Shown here: positions 1 to 5,942 of the stretch, piece by piece
How positions within the stretch are numbered: the first letter of the stretch is position 1
How the letters are laid out: every line of letters starts with the position of its first letter
Assembly: GCA_937859825.1 (NCBI GenBank)
Contig: CALMAP010000355.1
Span: 1 to 6,596 of the forward strand
Origin: an uncultured Terriglobus sp.
Lineage (GTDB): Bacteria; Acidobacteriota; Terriglobia; Terriglobales; Acidobacteriaceae
Direction: 5' to 3'
DNA length: 6,596 nucleotides
The notes under the pieces: generated by a model
Seen by the model: only the letters and a program-made list of their open reading frames with translations
Databases searched by the model: none
What the model was told of the DNA's origin: nothing
Position numbers and translations under genes: made by a program

Positions 1-47
1 GTAATAAACGCTGTAGTCACCAGCACGCGCTTGGTTTTGAGTCGCAT
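1..47 (-). CDS. Probable sensor histidine kinase, N-terminal fragment (runs off the left edge)
   Basis: Reading leftward from an ATG at 47-45, 15 codons are open to the window edge and give MRLKTKRVLVTTAFI. A short basic stretch (R2, K4, K6, R7) followed by hydrophobic residues is the usual start of an inner-membrane sensor kinase with an N-terminal transmembrane helix. The frame starts 23 bases after the stop of the response regulator on the same strand, which is where a cognate kinase is often found. A purine-rich AAGGGGA lies directly upstream, but it abuts the ATG more closely than an ideal ribosome binding site would. The peptide is too short to identify by itself. The call rests on its character and its position next to an NtrC-type regulator. 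It could instead be another membrane or exported protein. If it is the kinase, it would phosphorylate Asp54 of the upstream regulator. Confidence 0.45.
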   Translation of the reverse strand, partial: MRLKTKRVLVTTAFI

Positions 48-70
48 TCCCCTTGAATTAGAAACGGGTC

Positions 71-1498
71 TCAGCCTGCGGTTGCAGGCTGATCGTTCGC
101 GTACTCCTTGAGTTTGTTTTGCAATGTTTTTGAACTGATGCCCAGTATTTCGGCGGCCCGGGTTTTGTTGTTGCGTGTGGACGCAAGCGTTTTCAGAATC
201 AACTGCTTCTCAGCCTCATCCACCGTCGTTCCGACGGAAACCTGCACCAGGTTGTGAGAATCCGCTGCGGGTGCGCTCGTCAGCGTAGCGGGCTGAGGTT
301 CTCCCTTACGCGCCGCCGCAGCCGGCATAGGTTCGCCAAAATTTACGGGCAGATGTGCCACGTTTAGTCGTTCCGTTCCCGCAAGAATTACCGCGCGCTC
401 AATCGTGTTGCGTAGTTCGCGTGCATTTCCGGGCCATGAGTATGCCTCCAGCCTGCTCATCAGCGCCGGACTGATACCCGGAACGCTGGTGCCGTGGCGG
501 GCATTCATTTCTTCGACCATGGTATTGGCAATCAATGGAATGTCCGGGGCATGGTCACGAAGGGATGGCATCACGATGTGAAAGACGTTCAGGCGATAGT
601 ACAGATCGCCACGCAACTCCCCAGCGGCTACAGCGGCCTGCGGATCTTTGTTGGTGGCGGCAATGACGCGGACGTTGATCGTCGTCTCTTCGCGTGCGCC
701 AAGACGGCGTAACTTGTGGTCCTCAAGTACGCGCAGCAGCTTTGCCTGAGTGGGTGCCGGCATTTCGCCAATCTCATCCAGCAGCAGCGTTCCTTCCTCC
801 GCAAGTTCGAAGCACCCTGCACGCCTCTCCTGGGCGCCGGTAAACGCTCCTCTCTCATGGCCGAAGATCTCGCTCTCGATCAACGTCTCAGGGATAGCTG
901 CGCAATTTACAGCAACGAAAGGTTTATGCCGCCGCCCGCTCAATTGATGCAGGGCGCGCGCCGCCAGCTCCTTCCCGGTGCCGCTTTCCCCTGTAATTAG
1001 AACGGAGACATTCGTGGAGGCGATTCGCTCGATGGTGCGAAAGATTGCCTGCATCTGCGGCGAACTGCCGACCAGTGGTCCCAGACGGTCCTGGGTCTCA
1101 GCTGCAATCGGTCGCGGCACAGGGCTGTCGGAAATCTGCTCTCCTGCACTGCGGAGAATCGACTTGAGACGCGCCGGGTCAATCGGCTTGGAGAGATAGT
1201 CGTATGCCCCCATGCGCATTGCCTGCACCGCCGATTCGACGGCACCATGCGCCGTGACCATTACGACGGCGATCGGATGTGGGAGTTCACTGATACGGTC
1301 GAGCAACTGCAGGCCATCCATGCGGGGCATCATTAGGTCGGTCACTACAATGTCCGGTGACCAGCGTTGCACCATGTCAAAGCCATTTATGCCGTCCGAT
1401 GCGGTCTCGGTCCGATACCCCCAGGACGCAACAAGTTCCGCCAGCCCAGCGCGTGCATTTGCCTCGTCTTCAACAATCAGGACCTTGAACTGTGCCAC
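71..1498 (-). CDS. Sigma-54-dependent response regulator, NtrC family (receiver, AAA+, FIS-type HTH)
   Basis: This 475-residue protein has the full three-domain layout of an NtrC/ZraR-type enhancer-binding activator. The receiver domain covers about residues 5-115, with the acidic pocket E10/D11, phospho-acceptor D54 (in VVTDLMMP), T82 and K104. The AAA+ domain covers about 140-380: Walker A GESGTGKE (170-177), the sigma-54 contact loop GAFTGA (217-222), Walker B with D241/E242, the segment RGDLYYRLNVF containing likely arginine fingers (296-306), and sensor II WPGNARELRN (355-364). An Ala/Pro-rich linker (about 388-415) leads to a FIS-type helix-turn-helix at about 445-466. All catalytic motifs are intact, so it should hydrolyse ATP and open sigma-54 promoters after phosphorylation. 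The start is GTG (1498-1496), with GAGG four bases upstream and an in-frame TGA at 1507-1505, leaving no good upstream alternative. A probable sensor kinase follows it. The regulated genes cannot be told from the sequence. Confidence 0.95.
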   Translation of the reverse strand: MAQFKVLIVEDEANARAGLAELVASWGYRTETASDGINGFDMVQRWSPDIVVTDLMMPRMDGLQLLDRISELPHPIAVVMVTAHGAVESAVQAMRMGAYDYLSKPIDPARLKSILRSAGEQISDSPVPRPIAAETQDRLGPLVGSSPQMQAIFRTIERIASTNVSVLITGESGTGKELAARALHQLSGRRHKPFVAVNCAAIPETLIESEIFGHERGAFTGAQERRAGCFELAEEGTLLLDEIGEMPAPTQAKLLRVLEDHKLRRLGAREETTINVRVIAATNKDPQAAVAAGELRGDLYYRLNVFHIVMPSLRDHAPDIPLIANTMVEEMNARHGTSVPGISPALMSRLEAYSWPGNARELRNTIERAVILAGTERLNVAHLPVNFGEPMPAAAARKGEPQPATLTSAPAADSHNLVQVSVGTTVDEAEKQLILKTLASTRNNKTRAAEILGISSKTLQNKLKEYANDQPATAG

Positions 1499-1515
1499 AG
1501 CGCCTCACTTCCTGT

Positions 1516-1559
1516 GCTTCAGATGCGTAGAACGCACATCGGTTTGCGTATTCTGAAGC
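1516..1559. promoter_or_regulatory. Dyad and nested repeats in the divergent regulator-rhodanese gap (candidate operator)
   Basis: The 62-base gap between the divergent starts of the response regulator and the rhodanese contains a perfect 8-base inverted repeat, GCTTCAGA (1516-1523) and TCTGAAGC (1552-1559). Nested inside are TGCGT (1524-1528) and ACGCA (1532-1536), which form a 5-base stem around a 3-base loop. TGCGTA also recurs as a direct repeat at 1545-1550, so the same ACGCA can pair with either copy. The repeats fill most of the gap and end one base before the rhodanese start. A binding site for a regulator acting on one or both genes, perhaps autoregulation, is a reasonable inference. 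A chance palindrome is not excluded. Confidence 0.35.
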
Positions 1560-1560
1560 T

Positions 1561-1887
1561 GTGCTGAACTACGAAATCAGTGTCGCAGACCTTCAGAGAC
1601 TCAGGAACGAAGGTTTGCCTGTAGTTTTACTTGACGTGCGTGAAGCCTGGGAGGTGCAAACGGCCGCGATTGAGGGCAGCGTCAACGTCCCAATGGGCGA
1701 AGTGCCTGCCCGCGTGCACACCGAACTTGACCCTGACGACCGCATTGTGGTGATTTGTCATCACGGCATGCGTTCGTTAAGCGTTACCGCATGGTTGCGG
1801 CGCGAAGGTTTCGATCACGTACAATCTCTGGCGGGTGGTCTCGATCAGTGGTCACGTGAAATCGATCCTTCGGTGCCTCGCTACTGA
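1561..1887 (+). CDS. Single-domain rhodanese-like protein (putative sulfurtransferase)
   Basis: The 108-residue product is one rhodanese homology domain, comparable in size to GlpE/PspE-type proteins. Visible motifs are LLDVREAWE (23-31, the CDC25/rhodanese DVRE box), HHG-type active-site loop CHHGMRS (66-72) with the persulfide-forming cysteine C66, and the C-terminal box GGLDQW (92-97). There is no signal peptide, so it is probably cytoplasmic. It is expected to move sulfane sulfur from thiosulfate or a persulfide donor to a thiol acceptor; its physiological partner is unknown. The GTG at 1561 is the only reasonable start, because an in-frame TAG lies at 1528-1530 and no other start codon occurs between them. 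No strong ribosome binding site is present: only GAAG, two bases from the GTG. A TATTCT at 1549-1554 is placed so that a transcript could begin at or near the GTG. It stands alone, divergent from the response regulator and convergent with the methyltransferase. Confidence 0.9.
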   Translation: MLNYEISVADLQRLRNEGLPVVLLDVREAWEVQTAAIEGSVNVPMGEVPARVHTELDPDDRIVVICHHGMRSLSVTAWLRREGFDHVQSLAGGLDQWSREIDPSVPRY

Positions 1888-1896
1888 CAGCTTTTG

Positions 1897-2679
1897 TTAT
1901 GGCACTAACCGTGCACGGAACCGAAGCCGCACATAGTCGGCCCACCACGTTCCATCCACATCCTGCAGTGCCGGCGAGAGCAACCGCACCGTGCGGTCTA
2001 CCAGCGATTGCTGATCTTTCTCGGAAAGTCCGTGCAGCACGGCCTTGCGAAAGGTACGGAGCCAATCGCTCATGCCGCCGGGCAAACGTGTAGGGCGGGG
2101 AAGCAGCGCGATGGTTTCCACAAGGAAGCCGTTCGCCTCAAGCAGTTCAAGATAACTCTGTACCGAAGGGAAGAAGGAGGCCGCGCGTTCTTCCGCGTCG
2201 ATACCAAAGGAAGCAGCTGTTGCCTGCAGGGCGACGCGGATCGCGGCGATGTTGCCCAGACCACCCATCTCTGCGACGAATCGTCCGCCGGGACGCAGAG
2301 AGCGCCGTATTCCCTGCAGAACGGCTGTCTGGTTCCTTGTCCAGTGCAGCGCCGCGTTTGAGAAGACAGCGTCGAACTCCTGCTGGAACGGCAGCGACGT
2401 CATGTCTGCATGCACGGTGTACAGGTTCCGTGCCGCAGCCGCAGCAAGCATCGACGAGTCGTTGTCGCACCCGACCACCTCGGCGCCATTCGCACGAAGA
2501 GCTTCCGTGAGAGCACCATCGCCACAACCGAGGTCGAGAATACGTTCTCCTTGCTTTGCTTTCAGCAGCGTGACTACCTCTGTGGCGAGTTCCGCGACGA
2601 AGCGGCCGTTCGTGGCATACTGCGCTGCGTCCCAGTGCTGGCGTGCATCCTTGGTCGAATTCCCGTCCGTTGAGTGCAT
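1897..2679 (-). CDS. Class I SAM-dependent methyltransferase (trans-aconitate methyltransferase-like)
   Basis: The 260-residue protein has a Rossmann-fold methyltransferase core. Motif I is ILDLGCGDG (47-55), with the acidic end of strand beta-2 in VGCDND (69-74), an acidic AD pair at 91-92 likely near the adenine, and the motif IV region FDAVFSNAALHW (102-113). SLRPGGRF (127-134) is the usual post-core loop. The SNAALHW stretch and overall architecture resemble the Tam/biotin-synthesis BioC-like branch, but the C-terminal half (about 140-260) gives no clear substrate, so only a small-molecule methyltransferase is claimed. I place the start at the ATG 2679-2677, which has GGGGA four bases upstream. 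A longer in-frame reading begins at 2799, but its first 40 residues (Cys/Leu-rich then Arg-rich) do not resemble the family, and it would overlap the divergent peptidase gene. Its stop is 9 bases from the rhodanese stop on the other strand, with no clear terminator between them. Confidence 0.88.
   Translation of the reverse strand: MHSTDGNSTKDARQHWDAAQYATNGRFVAELATEVVTLLKAKQGERILDLGCGDGALTEALRANGAEVVGCDNDSSMLAAAAARNLYTVHADMTSLPFQQEFDAVFSNAALHWTRNQTAVLQGIRRSLRPGGRFVAEMGGLGNIAAIRVALQATAASFGIDAEERAASFFPSVQSYLELLEANGFLVETIALLPRPTRLPGGMSDWLRTFRKAVLHGLSEKDQQSLVDRTVRLLSPALQDVDGTWWADYVRLRFRARLVP
1900..1915 (+). promoter_or_regulatory. Sigma-54 (-24/-12) promoter-like sequence, antisense to the methyltransferase 3' end
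   Basis: TGGCAC-N5-GTGCA matches the sigma-54 consensus TGGCAC-N5-TTGCA with one mismatch and the correct 12-base spacing between the invariant GG (1901-1902) and GC (1913-1914). It lies on the plus strand, 12 bases beyond the rhodanese stop and inside the last codons of the minus-strand methyltransferase. Transcription from it would run antisense through that gene. A sigma-54 activator is encoded about 400 bases away, which makes it worth noting. A single near-match in coding sequence can easily arise by chance. Confidence 0.18.
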
Positions 2680-2704
2680 TTGTTCCCCGCTTTCTCTATG
2701 CTCG

Positions 2705-2733
2705 ATTCTGAGGCGGGCTCGTTCCTGCTTCAA
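2705..2733 (-). promoter_or_regulatory. Candidate sigma-70-type promoter for the methyltransferase
   Basis: On the minus strand, TTGAAG (2733-2728) is followed after 17 bases by CAGAAT (2710-2705), each matching four of six consensus bases. Transcription would begin about 20 bases before the ATG at 2679. The 86-base gap 2680-2765 should also contain the plus-strand promoter of the peptidase operon, for which TATGCT at 2697-2702 is a possible -10 without a convincing -35. These are weak matches read by eye. Confidence 0.25.
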
Positions 2734-2765
2734 GCAACATAAGCAGAACTGAAGGAGCCAGAAGG

Positions 2766-4136
2766 ATGCTGGAAGAAGCGCTTCGATTTGCAGAGACAAA
2801 CAAAGAAGCCGCGCTGGATCAGCTCAAGGCATTTCTTCGCATCCCTTCCATCTCCACCCTGCCTGACAACAAGCAGGATGTGCACAGGGCCGCTGAATTT
2901 CTGCGTGACGAACTCCTGCGTGTTGGCATGGAAAACGTACAGGTGATCGAGACCTCCGGCCATCCTCTCGTCTATGCAGATTTTTTGCATGCTCCCGGCA
3001 GGCCTACCATCCTGTGCTACGGCCATTACGACGTGCAGCCTCCTGACCCACTGGAGGAATGGATTTCACCTCCTTTTGAGCCCGAGGTGCGCAACGGCAA
3101 TGTCTACGCCCGCGGCGCCGTGGATGACAAAGGCCAGCTCTGGATGCATGTGAAGGCGCTGGAGGCGCTGCTGCAAACTGGTAAGCCGCTGCCGGTGAAC
3201 GTGCGGCTGATTGCGGAGGGTGAGGAAGAGGTTGGTGGTGAAGCGATCGCAGCCTACCTGCGGAAGCACCCGGAAAGCCTCAGCGCAGATGTGGCACTTG
3301 TGAGCGATACCGACATGTTTGCGCCCGGTCTGCCCACCCTGTGTGTGGGACTGCGCGGCATGATCTACACGGAAATTGAGGTGCGCGGTGCGCGCACCGA
3401 CCTGCACAGCGGTATCTACGGAGGCGCGGCACCGAATCCCTTTTTTGCTCTCGCGCAAATCCTCGCTCGATTGAAAGATGAAGACGGCCGCATCCTCATC
3501 CCCGGCCTGCTGGACGGCGTCGAAGCTCCCACGGAGGCGGAACTGGCTGCCTGGAAGGCACTCCCCTTCAATGAGGAGACCTACCGCGAACATGAGGTGG
3601 GTTCGACCGAACTGGTGGGGGAGCCGGGGTTTTCCGTGCTGGAGCGCGTGTGGTCGCGGCCAACCCTTGAAATTCACGGTATGCCGGGTGGCTTCATCGG
3701 CGCGGGTGCAAAGACAGTGATTCCGGCAAAGGCTGTTGCAAAAGTCTCCATGCGGCTTGTTCCTGGCATGGAGCCGCAACGCACTTTCGAGCAGCTCAGG
3801 AGCTATGTCGCGCAGATCACGCCGCGCGGTGTTACCTGTGAGGTTCGGTTGATCCACTCAGGCGAACCGGTTGTCGTAGGTACGGAGAATCCGTTTGTGC
3901 AGTCGGCCACTGAAGCGATGCGCGAGGTGTTCGGCCGCGAGACGGTCTTTGTGCGCGGTGGCGGTTCTATCCCTATCGTGGGGGAATTTCAACGATATCT
4001 GAAAATTCCCACGCTTCTGATGGGCTTTGGGCTACCCGATGACAACCTGCATGCGCCCAACGAGAAGTTCCATCTCGCGAACTTCTACCACGGCATTGAG
4101 TCGATCGTTCGCTTCGTTGTGCTCGCGGGAAAATAG
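2766..4136 (+). CDS. M20 family metallopeptidase (dipeptidase, carnosinase/CPG2-like)
   Basis: This 456-residue protein has the normal length and two-domain build of M20 dipeptidases. By position in the family motifs, the di-zinc site is complete: H87 in GHYDVQP, bridging D120 in RGAVDDKG, catalytic base E154 and metal ligand E155 in EGEEEVGG (151-158), D181 in VSDTDMF, and H429 in DNLHAPNE. The lid or dimerisation domain (about 195-365) carries TDLHSG with H214, the substrate-binding histidine donated in trans in this family. No signal peptide is visible, so it is probably cytoplasmic and hydrolyses dipeptides or N-acylated amino acids; the exact substrate is not predictable. The ATG at 2766 has an excellent AAGGAG at 2752-2757, spaced by 8 bases. 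It is the first gene of a three-gene operon, and its TAG overlaps the mobA GTG by one base. Confidence 0.94.
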   Translation: MLEEALRFAETNKEAALDQLKAFLRIPSISTLPDNKQDVHRAAEFLRDELLRVGMENVQVIETSGHPLVYADFLHAPGRPTILCYGHYDVQPPDPLEEWISPPFEPEVRNGNVYARGAVDDKGQLWMHVKALEALLQTGKPLPVNVRLIAEGEEEVGGEAIAAYLRKHPESLSADVALVSDTDMFAPGLPTLCVGLRGMIYTEIEVRGARTDLHSGIYGGAAPNPFFALAQILARLKDEDGRILIPGLLDGVEAPTEAELAAWKALPFNEETYREHEVGSTELVGEPGFSVLERVWSRPTLEIHGMPGGFIGAGAKTVIPAKAVAKVSMRLVPGMEPQRTFEQLRSYVAQITPRGVTCEVRLIHSGEPVVVGTENPFVQSATEAMREVFGRETVFVRGGGSIPIVGEFQRYLKIPTLLMGFGLPDDNLHAPNEKFHLANFYHGIESIVRFVVLAGK

Positions 4137-4813
4137 TGGCAGTCAGCATTCCCAGCCCGCTGGTCACAGGCTATGTTCTGGCCGGTGGCGCAAGCTCACG
4201 CATGGGCCGGGACAAGGCATTTCTCAGCCTGGAAAATCGGACGCTCGTCCAGATCGCCTTGGCCAAGCTGAGTGAACTGTGTTCCGAAGTTGCAATTTTA
4301 TGCGGCCCGGCTACAGAGGCCGGGCGAGTTCTTGCATTGCAGTGCTTTGCAAGGACTGTCGCAGACGCGGACCATCTTCGACAAGGGCCAGCCGCTGGAA
4401 TTGCGGCGGCGCTCGCGGACGCGGACACACCCTGGGTGCTGGTGTTGGCAGTGGACCAGCCTTTTCTGCCCGTGATGCTGCTGGGCTCTTGGCTTGCGAC
4501 AACTATTGATTCAGGGGTTCTGGCCTCGTGCATGACGCTGGGAGGGCATTTCCAGCCTGTTCCGGTTTTGTTGCGGACACGCATCCGCGCAGAGATCGAG
4601 AAATCCTTACGCAATGGCGAGCGTAAGGTGAGGGCCGTTCTGGAGACCGCACTGTCGGAGGCGAATCTGCCTGGGATCCAGAGTTTTACGGTTCAGGAAA
4701 CAGCTCAATCGCTGGCCTGGTTCCGGAACCTTAACTATCCGGCCGATCTGCCCGGTGAAATTGAGGGAAGCCTTTCTGCGAACAAAATGCCTGTTGGAGC
4801 ATCTGAAACGTAA
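4136..4813 (+). CDS. mobA: Molybdenum cofactor guanylyltransferase MobA
   Basis: The 225-residue product matches the MobA-like nucleotidyltransferase fold. It has the N-terminal GTP-binding signature LAGGASSRMGRDKA (15-28, with R22 and K27), then GPAAGI (84-89), the metal-binding aspartate D107 in VLAVDQPFL (103-111; typically CDxPF in MobA), a substrate-loop stretch around GGHFQPVPVL (136-145), and the terminal NLNYPADL (198-205), which corresponds to the conserved N-N-T-P-E-D-L of MobA. MobA transfers GMP from GTP to Mo-molybdopterin in the cytoplasm, giving the guanine dinucleotide cofactor of DMSO-reductase-family enzymes. The related MocA (CTP-using) has similar N-terminal motifs, but the NLN-type C-terminus favours MobA. 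The start is the GTG whose first G is the last base of the peptidase stop; no other start lies near. No molybdenum enzyme or other Moco gene is in the window. About 20 residues follow the last conserved motif. Confidence 0.85.
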   Translation: MAVSIPSPLVTGYVLAGGASSRMGRDKAFLSLENRTLVQIALAKLSELCSEVAILCGPATEAGRVLALQCFARTVADADHLRQGPAAGIAAALADADTPWVLVLAVDQPFLPVMLLGSWLATTIDSGVLASCMTLGGHFQPVPVLLRTRIRAEIEKSLRNGERKVRAVLETALSEANLPGIQSFTVQETAQSLAWFRNLNYPADLPGEIEGSLSANKMPVGASET

Positions 4814-5790
4814 TGGACCAGTCCAACGAAAACAACCGGACATCTCAGGGTGGGCAGACCGACGCGCCTGTTGAGCACCCACAGGCCAATGAGCACCTGA
4901 TTGCGCCCCCGGTGGTCGTGGATGAAGAGGCCCTGAACAAGCCACTCATTGAGGAAGTCTCAGACGACGTCGCGGAAGAGGTCGGCGACTTCATTGCAGA
5001 GGCAGCTGAGCAGAACGAGCAGACTGACGAAGGGAAGGCGTCTGGCAGCTACATCTCCTTCGACGATGTCTATAAGTCTTTCGGCGATTTCAAGGTCCTG
5101 CAAGGCGTGAGCTTCTGCGTCAACCATGGGGAGACACTCTGTATCCTGGGCCGCTCGGGCGTAGGAAAGTCGGTGTCTTTGCAGATGCTAATGGGTTTTC
5201 TGAAGCCGGACTCAGGTTCCATCAAGGTCGCAGGCGAAGAGATTGCCGGGTTCAGCGAAAAAGACATGCAGGCAATTCGTCGCAAAGTCACGATGGTCTT
5301 TCAGAATGGCGCGCTTTTCGATTCCGTCACCGTGGGCGAGAACGTAGCCTTTCCCCTGCGGGAGAAAGGGGAGCTTGACGACGACCAGATTCGGCAAGTT
5401 GTGAAAGGGCTGCTGGAGATGGTCGGCGTAGCCGGAATGGACGATCTGCTTCCGAGTGATCTTTCCACAGGCATGAAGCGATCCATTGCAATCGCGCGAG
5501 CCCTGGCATCGCAGCCGGAGGCGATCCTCTATGATGAGCCCACCACGATGGTGGACCCGTTGATGGGCCATCTGCTGGGTGATTTGATCGAACGCCTTAA
5601 GCGCCAACTGCACCTGACAAGTATTGTGGTGACGCATGACATGCGATTTGCCAAAAAGCTGGCAGACCGCGTGCTCTTCCTGCATGAGGGGGATGCGCGG
5701 TTCTTCGGCACCATGGAAGAGATGGAGCGCTCTGAGGATCCGGTGATCAAAGAGTTTTTGACTCTGGATGAACTTTTGCTCCCAGCGTGA
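4813..5790 (+). CDS. ABC transporter ATP-binding protein, MlaF-like, with acidic N-terminal extension
   Basis: The ATPase domain occupies about residues 79-325: Walker A GRSGVGKS (113-120), Q-loop Q164 in VFQNGALFDSVTV, signature LSTGM (217-221), Walker B ILYDEPT (238-244, D241/E242) and H-loop H275. The stretch FQNGALFDSVTVGENVAFPLRE (163-184) closely resembles E. coli MlaF, so I infer the energising subunit of an Mla/Mce-type phospholipid importer or retrograde lipid transporter at the inner membrane. Two motifs deviate: LSTGM in place of LSGGM/Q, and a D-loop TTMVDP where TTGLDP is usual. Residues 1-78 are a low-complexity acidic tail (about 20 Asp/Glu against two Lys/Arg before residue 75) that MlaF lacks. 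The ATG overlaps the mobA TAA by one base; the nearest GGAG (4796-4799) is 13 bases away, which favours translational coupling. No MlaE permease or MlaD substrate-binding gene is adjacent, so its partners must be encoded elsewhere. Confidence 0.88.
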   Translation: MDQSNENNRTSQGGQTDAPVEHPQANEHLIAPPVVVDEEALNKPLIEEVSDDVAEEVGDFIAEAAEQNEQTDEGKASGSYISFDDVYKSFGDFKVLQGVSFCVNHGETLCILGRSGVGKSVSLQMLMGFLKPDSGSIKVAGEEIAGFSEKDMQAIRRKVTMVFQNGALFDSVTVGENVAFPLREKGELDDDQIRQVVKGLLEMVGVAGMDDLLPSDLSTGMKRSIAIARALASQPEAILYDEPTTMVDPLMGHLLGDLIERLKRQLHLTSIVVTHDMRFAKKLADRVLFLHEGDARFFGTMEEMERSEDPVIKEFLTLDELLLPA

Positions 5791-5942
5791 TTACCAAAGA
5801 ATTCACCGGCAGGCGAGTAGTTTTGTCTATGCTGGGGTTCAAACAGGAAAAAATAGATCGATCACTTCCGCTTCAGGTGGCATGTAACATCGACGCTTGA
5901 ATCCCAGATCTTATACGCACACGCCGTCCGGAAGGGTGACTT
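5791..5942 (+). promoter_or_regulatory. Intergenic region upstream of the sugar transferase; promoter expected
   Basis: These 152 bases separate the ABC ATPase stop from the sugar transferase start on the same strand. I see no open gene and no clear intrinsic terminator hairpin with a T-run. TATGCT at 5828-5833 is a possible -10; the best upstream candidate, TTCACC at 5802-5807, is 20 bases away, which is too far for a standard sigma-70 promoter. The twelve bases TTTGTCTATGCT (5822-5833) differ by one base from TTTCTCTATGCT at 2691-2702 in the other intergenic gap. The end of the region holds the ribosome binding site GAAGGG (5931-5936). A leader of up to about 100 bases could carry regulation, but I recognise no riboswitch. 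Confidence 0.3.

Noticed and set aside
1888..1896. A bidirectional terminator between the convergent rhodanese and methyltransferase genes.
   Set aside because: The gap is only 9 bases; the nearest inverted repeat (GTGCC 1873-1877 with GGCAC 1901-1905) is 5 bases with a 23-base loop, too weak to call.
2680..2799. A 40-residue N-terminal extension of the methyltransferase starting at 2799.
   Set aside because: It overlaps the start and ribosome binding site of the divergent peptidase, its composition (Cys/Leu-rich then Arg-rich) does not fit the family, and the ATG at 2679 has a good GGGGA.
3290..3310. A second TGGCAC sequence considered as a sigma-54 promoter.
   Set aside because: The -12 GC is not at the required spacing, and the site lies inside the peptidase coding sequence.
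3066..3857. A 263-codon open frame on the minus strand inside the peptidase gene.
   Set aside because: It lies wholly antisense to a clear M20 protein with complete metal ligands, and its translation shows no domain or motif; it is a by-product of GC-rich codon use.
4100..4140. A molybdenum-cofactor riboswitch upstream of mobA.
   Set aside because: There is no leader: mobA starts inside the stop codon of the peptidase gene.
5212..5685. A 157-codon minus-strand frame inside the ABC ATPase gene.
   Set aside because: It is antisense to an unmistakable ATPase domain, rich in His/Gln without any recognised motif, and has no plausible start context.
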